A program made the position numbers and the translations under genes. Source: Bacteroidales bacterium UBA6248 (GTDB taxonomy: Bacteria > Bacteroidota > Bacteroidia > Bacteroidales > Lentimicrobiaceae). Taken from it: a stretch of DNA of 64,000 nt. Positions within the stretch are counted from its first letter, which is position 1. Each line of letters starts with the position of its first letter. Of this stretch, positions 1 to 7,814 are shown piece by piece. The stretch is taken from the NCBI GenBank assembly GCA_002441345.1, contig DJVU01000067.1, forward strand, positions 5,638 to 69,637. Direction: 5' to 3'. The notes beneath the pieces were generated by a model. That model was not told the origin of the DNA, ran no database searches, and saw only the letters and a list, made by a program, of their open reading frames with translations.

Positions 1-7
1 AAAATTA

Positions 8-904
8 ATGGCAAGAACAACTTTTGAAGAATTGCTGGATGCCGGTTCACACTTCGGGCACCTCAAACGCAAATGGAATCCCAATATGGCTCCTTATATT
101 TTTATGGAGCGTAACGGTATCCACATCATCGACCTTTACAAAACCATAGCAAAAATCGACGAAGCTGCTGCAGCAATGAAGCAGATCACCAAGTCGGGAA
201 AGAAAGTGCTTTTCGTTGCAACCAAAAAGCAGGCAAAGGAAATCGTAGCCGAGCAGGTGAAACCGGCCGGAATGCCTTACGTTACCGAGCGCTGGCCCGG
301 TGGTATGCTCACCAATTTCGCTACCATCCGCAAAGCCGTCCGCAAGATGTCGTCGATCGATAAGCTGATGACCAGCCCCAGCTTCGAGAATATTTCGAAG
401 CGCGAACGCCTGCAAATTGCCCGTGAACGTGCCAAACTCGAGAAGAACCTCGGTTCCATCGCCGACCTCAGCCGTCTTCCTGCTGCCCTTTTCGTGGTGG
501 ATATCGTGAAAGAACACATCGCCATCGCCGAAGCACGCAAACTCAACATCCCTACATTCGCGATTGTTGATACCAACTCGGATCCCAATCTTGTTGACTT
601 CCCCATCCCGGCCAACGACGACGCCTCCAAATCCATTTCACTGATCATAGGTAAAATGGTACAGGCTATCGAAGAAGGCCTTATGGAACGTAAAATCGAC
701 CGCGATAAGCGCGATGATGAGCGTGAAGAAGCTCTGGCTTCCGGTATGGATCGTGATTTCGACCTCGACGAGGACGAAGATGACGATGCCGTTGGCGGAA
801 CACAGCGTCTGCGTGCCAAACCTGCTGCAGGCGACGAGGAAACTCCCGGCCGCAAGCCCGGAACCCGCAAGCCCCTGGGCCGTAAACCCGCTCCCCGCAA
901 ATAA
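8..904 (+). CDS. rpsB: 30S ribosomal protein S2
   Basis: Structural protein of the small ribosomal subunit, on the solvent side near S1. The S2 core is clear from the N-terminal TFEELLDAGSHFGH motif through a conserved FAIVDTNSDPNLVDFPIPAND block. The protein is 298 residues, longer than the roughly 240 usual for the family: residues 226-298 form a disordered-looking tail, first acidic (a D/E run near 255-262) and then basic with repeated GRKP/TRKP units. The ATG at 8 matches the family start. It is followed 28 bp later by tsf on the same strand, the classic rpsB-tsf pair. Its promoter lies outside the window. Confidence 0.97.
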   Translation: MARTTFEELLDAGSHFGHLKRKWNPNMAPYIFMERNGIHIIDLYKTIAKIDEAAAAMKQITKSGKKVLFVATKKQAKEIVAEQVKPAGMPYVTERWPGGMLTNFATIRKAVRKMSSIDKLMTSPSFENISKRERLQIARERAKLEKNLGSIADLSRLPAALFVVDIVKEHIAIAEARKLNIPTFAIVDTNSDPNLVDFPIPANDDASKSISLIIGKMVQAIEEGLMERKIDRDKRDDEREEALASGMDRDFDLDEDEDDDAVGGTQRLRAKPAAGDEETPGRKPGTRKPLGRKPAPRK

Positions 905-932
905 TTTGTTCAACTAATAACCGATACTACAA

Positions 933-1769
933 ATGGTAAATATAACAGCTGCCGACGTTAACAAACTGCGCCAGATGACCGGCGCCGGTATGATGGACTG
1001 TAAAAAGGCCCTTCAGGAGAACGACGGAGACTTCGAAAAAGCAATCGACTACCTGCGCAAAAAAGGCCAGAAACTGGCAACCAAACGCGCCGATAAAGAT
1101 GCAAACGAAGGTATTGTCCTCGCCCGCACCAATGAGGCAAAAGACTATGCCGCCATCTTTATGCTCAACTGCGAAACCGATTTCGTAGCCAAGAACGACG
1201 AGTTCGTTAATTTCTCAAACACCCTGATGGCAAAAGCCATTGAATTGCAGCCCTCAGGCATTGAAGAGTTTAAAGCTCTCGATATCAACGGCCGCAACGT
1301 AGAAGAGAATATTACCGAAATGGTTGGAAAAACCGGCGAAAAAATGGAACTCGCTCACTTCGAAGTTATCCGTGCAGCCCGCGTTTTCGCATACAACCAC
1401 CCCGGCAACCGCCTGGCTACCGTCCTCGGCTTCAATACAACAGAAGGTGAAACCATCGATCAGGCTGGTCACGAAGTGGCTATGCAAATCGCTGCCATGG
1501 CTCCCGTAGCCGTTGATAAGGACGACGTTCCCGCCGAAACCATCAACCGCGAACTTGAAATTGGTAAGGAACAGGCCCGCCTCGAAGGAAAACCCGAAGA
1601 AATGCTGGAGAAAATTGCCGTTGGCAAACTCAATAAGTTCTACAAGGAAAATACCCTTCTCAACCAGGAATTCGTACGCGACAGCAAACTTACTGTTGGC
1701 GAATACCTTAAGAAAATCAATAAAGACCTCACCGTTACCACATTCAAACGGTTTATGCTGGGCGCTTAA
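933..1769 (+). CDS. tsf: Elongation factor Ts
   Basis: Guanine nucleotide exchange factor that recycles EF-Tu-GDP during translation, in the cytoplasm. The N-terminal UBA-like domain (VNKLRQMTGAGMMDCKKAL, about residues 9-27) and the EF-Tu-contacting motif TDFVAKNDEF (about 80-89) are both intact. Its length of 278 residues is normal. It follows rpsB with a 28 bp gap and no terminator between them, so they are probably co-transcribed. A hairpin with a T-run starts 25 bp after the stop codon. No unusual features were seen. Confidence 0.97.
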   Translation: MVNITAADVNKLRQMTGAGMMDCKKALQENDGDFEKAIDYLRKKGQKLATKRADKDANEGIVLARTNEAKDYAAIFMLNCETDFVAKNDEFVNFSNTLMAKAIELQPSGIEEFKALDINGRNVEENITEMVGKTGEKMELAHFEVIRAARVFAYNHPGNRLATVLGFNTTEGETIDQAGHEVAMQIAAMAPVAVDKDDVPAETINRELEIGKEQARLEGKPEEMLEKIAVGKLNKFYKENTLLNQEFVRDSKLTVGEYLKKINKDLTVTTFKRFMLGA

Positions 1770-1793
1770 TCAACCGGCACATAGTATTTCAAG

Positions 1794-1819
1794 AGCCATC
1801 CGGTACGGGTGGCTTTTTT
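1794..1819 (+). terminator. Intrinsic terminator of rpsB-tsf
   Basis: An 8 bp stem (AGCCATCC pairing with GGGTGGCT, one T-G wobble) around a 5-nt loop is followed by six T residues, 25 bp after the tsf stop codon. Confidence 0.85.
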
Positions 1820-1824
1820 GTTGA

Positions 1825-1914
1825 TTGAGGTTAAGGTTGAGGTTGAGGTTGAGGTTAAGGTTGAGGATGAGGTTGAGGTTAAGGTTGAGGATGAGGTTGA
1901 GGTTGAGGTTGAGG
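1825..1914 (+). repeat. Tandem hexamer array, 15 units (TTGAGG-type)
   Basis: Fifteen contiguous 6-bp units occupy exactly 90 bp: mostly TTGAGG, with TTAAGG and ATGAGG variants. The order TTAAGG-TTGAGG-ATGAGG-TTGAGG occurs twice in a row (1855-1878 and 1879-1902), giving a 24-bp higher-order period. The array starts right after the tsf terminator. On the minus strand it reads as meaningless Leu-Asn or Thr-Ser dipeptide repeats, so it is not a gene. There are no spacers, so it is not CRISPR. Confidence 0.9.
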
Positions 1915-1965
1915 TAGGAAGTAGGAGGTAGGAATTTGATTGGAGCATTGGTTTTCAAAGCCTCT

Positions 1966-2077
1966 GACAAGGGGACAAGGAGACGGGGGGACAAGGGGAA
2001 GGCGGATTTTGGATTCCGGATTTTGGATTTAGGGCATTGTTGGGAAGGGGAAGATAAGGTTAAGGTTGAGGTTAAGG
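1966..2077 (+). repeat. Mosaic of further short repeats
   Basis: Three more simple motifs follow the hexamer array: GACAAGGGG-type G-rich units (1966-1999), two copies of CGGATTTTGGATT (from 2003 and 2018), and four more hexamers of the earlier family (ATAAGG, TTAAGG, TTGAGG, TTAAGG; 2054-2077). The whole stretch is strongly purine-rich on the plus strand. No coding potential is seen from 1770 to 2244. Confidence 0.75.
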
Positions 2078-2190
2078 TAGTAGGTAGGAGGTAAGAATGC
2101 AAATTCATGCTGGAACCAGGAACTGGCAGCATATAAGTTATCCAAAAAACTTCGGGTGCTCTGGGTATTTGTGGCGAGAAACGATGCATG

Positions 2191-2223
2191 AAAAAAAAAG
2201 GCCGGCATTTCGGGATGCCGGCC
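2191..2223 (-). terminator. Terminator of the dcw/ftsZ-yqeY operon
   Basis: A perfect 9 bp stem (GGCCGGCAT with ATGCCGGCC) with a 6-nt loop is followed on the minus strand by nine T residues. It lies 22 bp after the yqeY stop codon and closes the long minus-strand operon. Confidence 0.92.
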
Positions 2224-2244
2224 GTATCCGGGTTGGGTTAGTTT

Positions 2245-2694
2245 TTACGGGTTCAACAGTTCCTTTACCAGTGCGGCAATGGTCTTATTGTCGGCTTTGC
2301 CGGCAAGGCGTGCGGAAGCTTCCGCCATTACCTTGCCCATGTCTTTGATGCCCGTTGCGCCCGTTTCAGCGATGACTGTCTGTATAAGCAGTTTCAGCTC
2401 TTCAGCTCCCAGCTGCTGAGGCAGGTAAGCAGAGATTACATCGGCCTGGAAGTTCTCGGTGTCGGCCAGATCTTTGCGGTTTTGTCCCTCATAGATGGCG
2501 GCCGTTTCGCGGCGTTGCTTCACCAGTTTCTGCAGAATGCGGATCTCCTTTTCTTCGGTAACTCCGCCGCCTCCTTCGCTGGTCATTTCGAGCAGAAGTG
2601 CCGACTTCACAGCGCGCAGCGCTTCCAGCTTCTCTTTTTCACGGGCAAGCATCGCCTTTTTAATATCGTTGTTTATTTGATCGGTCAGACGCAT
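2245..2694 (-). CDS. yqeY: GatB/YqeY domain-containing protein
   Basis: A 149-residue cytoplasmic protein matching the YqeY family, which resembles the C-terminal tRNA-interacting tail of GatB but has no established reaction. Family hallmarks are the N-terminal LTDQINNDIKKAMLAREKEK helix, the YLPQQL segment near residue 100 and the C-terminal KTIAALVKELLNP. It starts only 2 bp after the ftsZ stop codon and is followed by a strong terminator, so it is the last gene of the division operon. The same ftsZ-yqeY neighbourhood is known from other Bacteroidales. The link to division is positional only. Confidence 0.88.
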   Translation of the reverse strand: MRLTDQINNDIKKAMLAREKEKLEALRAVKSALLLEMTSEGGGGVTEEKEIRILQKLVKQRRETAAIYEGQNRKDLADTENFQADVISAYLPQQLGAEELKLLIQTVIAETGATGIKDMGKVMAEASARLAGKADNKTIAALVKELLNP

Positions 2695-2696
2695 GA

Positions 2697-4313
2697 CTAG
2701 TCAACGTTATCGTGAAGAAACGAATTGTTTTGCCGTATTTCAACCGGATTGTTATCGGTTTTGAAAAGAGTGTAGCGCGATACTTCGGATGACTCCGATG
2801 CCGGGGTTTCACGAAGTTCGACGTTCCGGCGCAGATAGGCGGGCTGATGTTCCATTTCTGCAAGTCCTTCCGGGGATGTTATTTTAATGCTTATCTCCTT
2901 CAGCCTGGCATACCGGGCATTGGCAAGTTCTTCCTGGCGTTTTACCGCTTCCTCATCTTCGGTATTCTCGGGCTGATCGTTGCGGAAAGAACGCAAAAAA
3001 TCGAATCCGGGTTCCTTTTCGCGAGCCGGTTTTGCAGGGGCGGCTACAAAGGTTTCCGGTTGTTTTTCAGGAGTGGCGGGTTTGTCTTCCCCGGATGTTT
3101 TTGTATTGATTTCGAAGGTAAAGGTACGCTGTGGCTCGGTCCGGATGTTGCTTTCGGCAGGTTTGTTCTGGGGTGCCGGCACAGGTTCGGGTGCGGGTTC
3201 CGGATCGGTTTTTTTGTTGATGAGGGTAATCTCTTCGAGCTGTGCCGGGGGTGCTTTAACGGCATCGGCGGCAGGAGCCTTTGCGGAAGGCATCTCCTGA
3301 TCGAGGGGGTAAACAATTACGCTTCCGCGGTCGGCATCTTTCTGTTGCTTGTTTTTTGAGTCGAATCCTGTGGCAATCAGTGTGATGCTGATCTTATTGC
3401 CAAGCGACTCATCGGTTCCGTTGCCCCATATGATGTCGGCACTTGAGCCTGCTTCGTGCTGTATGTAGTCGGTAATCTCCATTACCTCGTCGAGGGTAAT
3501 CTCTTCGCTACCTGAGGCGATGTAAAGCAGTATATTGCTGGCGCCCCGAATGTTGGCATCGTCGAGCAGGGGAGAAGTCATGGCCATTTGTACCGCTTCC
3601 AGTGATCGGTTTTCGCCTTCGGCAACTCCGGAACCCATAATGGCTTTGCCACTCTCTTTCATTACGGTCTTAACATCTTCAAAGTCAACGTTGATGTAAC
3701 CAGTAACGGTGATTATTTCGGCAATACCGCGGGCGGCAACGGTCAGAATATTATCGGCTTTGCTGAATGCTTCCGATAGTTTGAGGTCGCCTTCGAGTTC
3801 GCGGAGTTTGTCGTTGCATATAATAAGCAGAGTATCAACCGACTTGCGAAGTTCTTCAACGCCGGCCATCGCCTGCTGAGCACGCTTGCGACCTTCAAAC
3901 GAAAAGGGGATGGTAACGATACCCACCGTAAGTATACCAAGTTCCCTTGCAAGGGCAGCAATAACGGGTGCTGCACCTGTTCCGGTTCCACCACCCATAC
4001 CGGCGGTGATAAATACCATCTTGGTGTTGGTTTCCAGAATCTTCCGGATATCCTCAATGTTCTCGTGGGCGGCTTCCTTTCCTACCTGAGGGATAGAGCC
4101 GGCTCCGAGTCCTTTGGTTCCCAGCTGTATTTTGAGAGGTACCGGGGAAGTGTCGAGCGCCTGGCAATCGGTATTGCAGATCATAAAGTCTACTCCCCGA
4201 ATACCCTGCTTGAACATATGGGTAACGGCATTGCTGCCGCCTCCTCCAACTCCGATAACTTTGATGATAGATGATTGATTTTTCGGCAAATCGAATTTGA
4301 GCATATCTGGCAT
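2697..4313 (-). CDS. ftsZ: Cell division protein FtsZ
   Basis: Tubulin-like GTPase that polymerises into the Z-ring at midcell. The GTPase domain has GVGGGGSNAV (residues 21-30) and the tubulin signature GGGTGTGAAP (107-116). It is 538 residues, much longer than the roughly 380 of E. coli FtsZ: residues about 335-520 form a proline-, lysine- and glutamate-rich linker, ending in the C-terminal peptide EIRQNNSFLHDNVD that would bind FtsA. A second ATG lies three codons in. Unusually for this genome, AGGAG sits 9 nt before the start codon (4323-4327). A small hairpin lies between ftsA and ftsZ. Confidence 0.96.
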   Translation of the reverse strand: MPDMLKFDLPKNQSSIIKVIGVGGGGSNAVTHMFKQGIRGVDFMICNTDCQALDTSPVPLKIQLGTKGLGAGSIPQVGKEAAHENIEDIRKILETNTKMVFITAGMGGGTGTGAAPVIAALARELGILTVGIVTIPFSFEGRKRAQQAMAGVEELRKSVDTLLIICNDKLRELEGDLKLSEAFSKADNILTVAARGIAEIITVTGYINVDFEDVKTVMKESGKAIMGSGVAEGENRSLEAVQMAMTSPLLDDANIRGASNILLYIASGSEEITLDEVMEITDYIQHEAGSSADIIWGNGTDESLGNKISITLIATGFDSKNKQQKDADRGSVIVYPLDQEMPSAKAPAADAVKAPPAQLEEITLINKKTDPEPAPEPVPAPQNKPAESNIRTEPQRTFTFEINTKTSGEDKPATPEKQPETFVAAPAKPAREKEPGFDFLRSFRNDQPENTEDEEAVKRQEELANARYARLKEISIKITSPEGLAEMEHQPAYLRRNVELRETPASESSEVSRYTLFKTDNNPVEIRQNNSFLHDNVD

Positions 4314-4322
4314 GGTTTGGAT

Positions 4323-4327
4323 CTCCT
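4323..4327 (-). promoter_or_regulatory. Shine-Dalgarno-like site of ftsZ
   Basis: AGGAG on the minus strand with 9 nt to the ftsZ ATG. It supports the start at 4313 and is notable because most genes here show no such site. Confidence 0.6.
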
Positions 4328-4378
4328 AAATTAAGTGAATATTAAGTGTTAGAGTATATGGAAAATGCTGATTTTATC

Positions 4379-4393
4379 AACAGTTACACTGTT
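4379..4393 (-). other. Small hairpin in the ftsA-ftsZ gap
   Basis: A perfect 6 bp inverted repeat (AACAGT/ACTGTT, 3-nt loop) lies in the 86 bp between ftsA and ftsZ, the largest gap inside the dcw operon. There is no T-run, so it is not a classic terminator. It could be an mRNA processing or stability element ahead of ftsZ. Confidence 0.35.
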
Positions 4394-4399
4394 AATATC

Positions 4400-5662
4400 T
4401 CAGGTATTTCCGTCCTCCTCAAAGAATTTCCGGATCACATCGAGGAAGGATCCGCGGGCAGGTTTTTTGGTTTTTACACTCTGCTTTTCCGTTTTTGATG
4501 TTTCTTTTTCAAGACGTTGCAATCCGATGATTACGAGGCCGATACCGGTTGCATACATGGGGCTGGCCATTTCTTCGGGTACGCCGGGTGCCAGGTGTTC
4601 GTTGGGATAACCGATGCGGGTGTCCATACCGGTAATGAATTCGCACAGCTGAGAGATGTGTTTCAGCTGGGCTCCGCCTCCGGTGAGCACGATTCCGGCA
4701 ATCAGTTTCTTTTCATATCCCGAATTTTTTATCTCGAAATAGATGTGTTCTATGATTTCTTCCATCCGTGCCTGGATGATACTGGCCAGGTTGCGCAGGG
4801 TAATCTCCTTGGGTGGCCGTCCTCTCAGTCCGGGGATGGCAACCACCTCTTCGTCGCGGTTTTCACTGGCCAGGGCAGAGCCGAATTTCACCTTCAGGTC
4901 TTCGGCGTGCTTTTTAATGATGGTGCAGCCTTCCTTGATGTCTTCGGTGATGATGTCGCCTCCGAACGGGATTACTGCCGTATGCCGTATGATACCGTCC
5001 TGGAAGATGGCGATGTCGGTGGTTCCGCCACCAATATCGACCAGTACCACCCCGGCTTCTTTTTCTTCATCGCTTAGCACCGCCTCAGCCGAAGCCAGGG
5101 GTTCGAGCAGCAGGGAATCTACCTGCAGGCTGGCTTTGCGCACGCACTTGAAGATGTTCTTGGCAGCCATGGTCTGGCCGGTGATGATGTGGAAGTTGGC
5201 TTCCAGCTGGTGTCCCAGCATACCCTTGGGCTGTCGTATCCCGGTTTCGCCGTCGACCGAGTATTCCTGCGGTATCACATCAATAATTTCCTCGCCGGGA
5301 TTCATGGCCAGCTTGAACATGTTTTCGGTAAGCCCGTCGATGTCGGCCTGGCTGATTTCCACTTCTGCATTGGGACGTATGATGGACCCGCGGTACTGAA
5401 TGCTTTTGATGTGCTGTCCGGCAATGCCCACGCTTACGGTTGCGATATTTGTTTCGGAGCGGTTTTCGGCATCTTTTACGGCAGCTACAATGCTTTGTAC
5501 CGTGTCGTCGATGTTGGCTACAACTCCCCGTTTCACCCCAATGGAATCGGTACGGCCGAAGCCGAGGATCTCGATCTTCCCGTTTTCGTTACGCCGTCCA
5601 ACGATGGCAGCTATTTTTGTAGTGCCTATATCCAGGCCAACAATAATTTCGGATGGTTCCAT
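4400..5662 (-). CDS. ftsA: Cell division protein FtsA
   Basis: Actin-fold ATPase that tethers FtsZ filaments to the inner membrane and recruits later division proteins. The phosphate-1 motif VGLDIGTTKIAAIVG (about residues 8-22) and the second ATPase motif VVLVDIGGGTTDIA (about 205) are present. The C-terminus (FLDVIRKFFEE) can form the amphipathic membrane-targeting helix of the family. Its 420 residues match the normal FtsA length. The gene begins 6 bp after ftsQ and precedes ftsZ, the conserved ftsQ-ftsA-ftsZ order. Confidence 0.96.
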   Translation of the reverse strand: MEPSEIIVGLDIGTTKIAAIVGRRNENGKIEILGFGRTDSIGVKRGVVANIDDTVQSIVAAVKDAENRSETNIATVSVGIAGQHIKSIQYRGSIIRPNAEVEISQADIDGLTENMFKLAMNPGEEIIDVIPQEYSVDGETGIRQPKGMLGHQLEANFHIITGQTMAAKNIFKCVRKASLQVDSLLLEPLASAEAVLSDEEKEAGVVLVDIGGGTTDIAIFQDGIIRHTAVIPFGGDIITEDIKEGCTIIKKHAEDLKVKFGSALASENRDEEVVAIPGLRGRPPKEITLRNLASIIQARMEEIIEHIYFEIKNSGYEKKLIAGIVLTGGGAQLKHISQLCEFITGMDTRIGYPNEHLAPGVPEEMASPMYATGIGLVIIGLQRLEKETSKTEKQSVKTKKPARGSFLDVIRKFFEEDGNT

Positions 5663-5668
5663 ACTATT

Positions 5669-6430
5669 TTAACTTGTTTTTGTACATACAATCTGGTCGC
5701 GGAAACGAAGGTTTACAAGCCCGTAATTTTTCCACGCGTCGTTTTTAATCCCCTGACGGTAAAATATTCTGAGTTTTCCGAGTTTTTCTTTCACGCCGCT
5801 GGTATCGCCCAGTATAATGATGTGGTTGCCAATTTTCGGAACGAGCTGAATTTCCCCGCTTTCATCAATATATATTTGTTCGGTCAGGGCCGTTGTGAAT
5901 GCGTCGGCTTTTACAGCCAAAGCCGTAACATAGATATTTGCAAGGGCTTGATGCTGTAATGCAGGGCCATGCTGCTTCAGTGCCGGAATGCGCCCGCTGG
6001 CGATCATGACCCTTGCCGGGAATTCCGTACTCAGGGGCATGGTATTTCCTTCCATATCGATGTAGAAGGATTCGCCCGTTTGCGGGATTACCCTCACCAG
6101 GGGCTGGCGTTGTTCGATGTTTGCTTTTACGGTGCCTTCAACACCGATAGTGAGGCTGGCATTACGGATAAAGGGATCGTCGTTCAGCAGCTGCTGGATT
6201 TCTGCCGCCCGTATATCCGACAGCTTCTGTTTGCGGATACGGTACCCGGCGTCGGTAATCCGGTCTCTGATGTACTGTTCCGAAATCAGACGGTGCGCAT
6301 CGCCGTGCTGAATGTTGATCTGAAATTCGGGACATACAACCGTTTTCTGTTTTTCATTGGCAAAAACGAAAAGGCTTGTTGCACCGGTAACCAGCACAGC
6401 CCACAGAAGAATATTTAGTATCTTTCTCAT
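5669..6430 (-). CDS. ftsQ: Cell division protein FtsQ
   Basis: Bitopic inner-membrane divisome protein linking cytoplasmic and periplasmic parts. It has a short N-terminus, one membrane helix (about residues 5-23) and a periplasmic part with a POTRA-like region (ISEQYIRDRITDAGY onward) followed by the FtsQ/DivIB beta domain. Sequence conservation in this family is weak, so the call leans on topology, the 253-residue length and position between murC and ftsA. The start overlaps the murC stop by 4 bp, suggesting translational coupling. Confidence 0.88.
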   Translation of the reverse strand: MRKILNILLWAVLVTGATSLFVFANEKQKTVVCPEFQINIQHGDAHRLISEQYIRDRITDAGYRIRKQKLSDIRAAEIQQLLNDDPFIRNASLTIGVEGTVKANIEQRQPLVRVIPQTGESFYIDMEGNTMPLSTEFPARVMIASGRIPALKQHGPALQHQALANIYVTALAVKADAFTTALTEQIYIDESGEIQLVPKIGNHIIILGDTSGVKEKLGKLRIFYRQGIKNDAWKNYGLVNLRFRDQIVCTKTS

Positions 6431-7806
6431 GGCCTTTTGTTTTTGTTGTTCAATGCGATGGTGAGCGGCTCAACCAGCTGGTCGATGTCGCCGGCACCCA
6501 GTGTGAGTATGATGTCGGTATCCAGTTTTTCCATCATCGGAATCACCTCGTCGCGCTGCACCACTTGCCTGTCGGGTACGGTAATTTTTTCCAGCAGCAT
6601 GGCTGAGTTTACACCTGGAACGGGCAGTTCGCGGGCGGGGTAGATGTCGAGCAGTATCACCCGGTCGAGCAGCGAAAGGCTTTCGGCAAAGCCATCGGCG
6701 AAATCGCGCGTACGGGAGTAAAGATGCGGTTGAAATATCCCGGTGATATGCCTGCCCGGGTAGAGTGCCTTCACCGAACCTATGCATGCCCTGAGCTCTT
6801 CGGGATGATGTGCGTAGTCGTCGATGTAAAGCATGTCTGGTTTCACCACCCGGTGGTCGAACCTGCGTTTTACTCCGGAAAATGAGGCGATGCCACTGCG
6901 GATATCGTCGGGCTGCACACCTGCCAGCCAGGCCACGGAAGCGGCAGCTACCGCATTCTCCGCGTTGAAAAGTCCGGGCAGTCCCGGACGGAAGCCTTCA
7001 ATCCGGCCTCCCGGTACCTGCAGGTTGAAGGTGTATTGTCCGTTTTCCAGTTTCAGGCCTTCGGTGCAAAAGTCTGCTTCGCCCTCCAGGGCATAGGTAT
7101 ATATGCTTAAGCCGGCATTGGTGGCGGGTGTCAGGTTCAATCCTTTTTTGCAGACCAGGAATCCGTTTTCCCGTATTCCTCCGGCAAAGGTGTTGAACGA
7201 TTCCAGAAGCGCTTCATGGGTTTGGTAAATGTCGAGGTGGTCGGCATCTACGGAAGTGATAACGGCACCGGCCGGATGCAGCCTCAGGAACGAACGGTCG
7301 AATTCATCCGCTTCTGCAACCATGAACGTGCTTTCGGGTTTAAGCAGCAGGTTGGTGTTATGGTTTTTGGATATCCCGCCAAGGAAAGCCGTACATCCGG
7401 CCGGCGATGTATAGAGTATATGTGCCAGCATGGTGCTTACCGTTGTTTTTCCGTGCGTGCCGGCAACGGCCAGGGTGTTCCGGGCATTGGTAACGGCGCC
7501 GAGGAATTCGGAACGTTTAACCATGGGAATGCCGCTGTTCAGGGCTTTTGTGTATTCGTTCAGTTCGCGCGGGACGGCAGGGGTATAAATGATAAGATCA
7601 GCATCGGCGGGGATCAGTTCGGGGCGGTCGTCGTAATGAATGTGCATTCCTTCCGCTTCCAGTTCCCGGGTAAGGGTGGTGGGCGTTTTGTCGTAACCGT
7701 GTACCCCGGCACCGGCAGCAAGCAGGTAACGAGCCAGTGCGCTCATACCTATCCCGCCTATGCCCAGGAAGTAAACTTTGTTAAGATTTTCAGTTTTCAC
7801 GGTCAT
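6427..7806 (-). CDS. murC: UDP-N-acetylmuramate--L-alanine ligase
   Basis: ATP-dependent Mur ligase adding L-Ala to UDP-MurNAc, the first amino acid of the peptidoglycan stem, in the cytoplasm. The N-terminal dinucleotide-like GIGGIGMSALA motif (about 15-25) and the ATP-binding GTHGKTT loop (116-122) are typical, and the central domain contains the family ITSVDADHLDIY stretch. Its 459 residues are normal. It ends overlapping ftsQ and starts 8 bp after the murG stop. Confidence 0.95.
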   Translation of the reverse strand: MTVKTENLNKVYFLGIGGIGMSALARYLLAAGAGVHGYDKTPTTLTRELEAEGMHIHYDDRPELIPADADLIIYTPAVPRELNEYTKALNSGIPMVKRSEFLGAVTNARNTLAVAGTHGKTTVSTMLAHILYTSPAGCTAFLGGISKNHNTNLLLKPESTFMVAEADEFDRSFLRLHPAGAVITSVDADHLDIYQTHEALLESFNTFAGGIRENGFLVCKKGLNLTPATNAGLSIYTYALEGEADFCTEGLKLENGQYTFNLQVPGGRIEGFRPGLPGLFNAENAVAAASVAWLAGVQPDDIRSGIASFSGVKRRFDHRVVKPDMLYIDDYAHHPEELRACIGSVKALYPGRHITGIFQPHLYSRTRDFADGFAESLSLLDRVILLDIYPARELPVPGVNSAMLLEKITVPDRQVVQRDEVIPMMEKLDTDIILTLGAGDIDQLVEPLTIALNNKNKRP

Positions 7807-7814
7807 TCGTATGT

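Noticed and set aside
1821..2080. Possible CRISPR array
   Set aside because: The units are contiguous hexamers with no unique spacers of constant length and no cas gene nearby.
1766..2189. Overlapping minus-strand open frames of 60 and 139 codons
   Set aside because: They are read through the hexamer repeats and give only Thr-Ser or Leu-Asn dipeptide runs with no start context.
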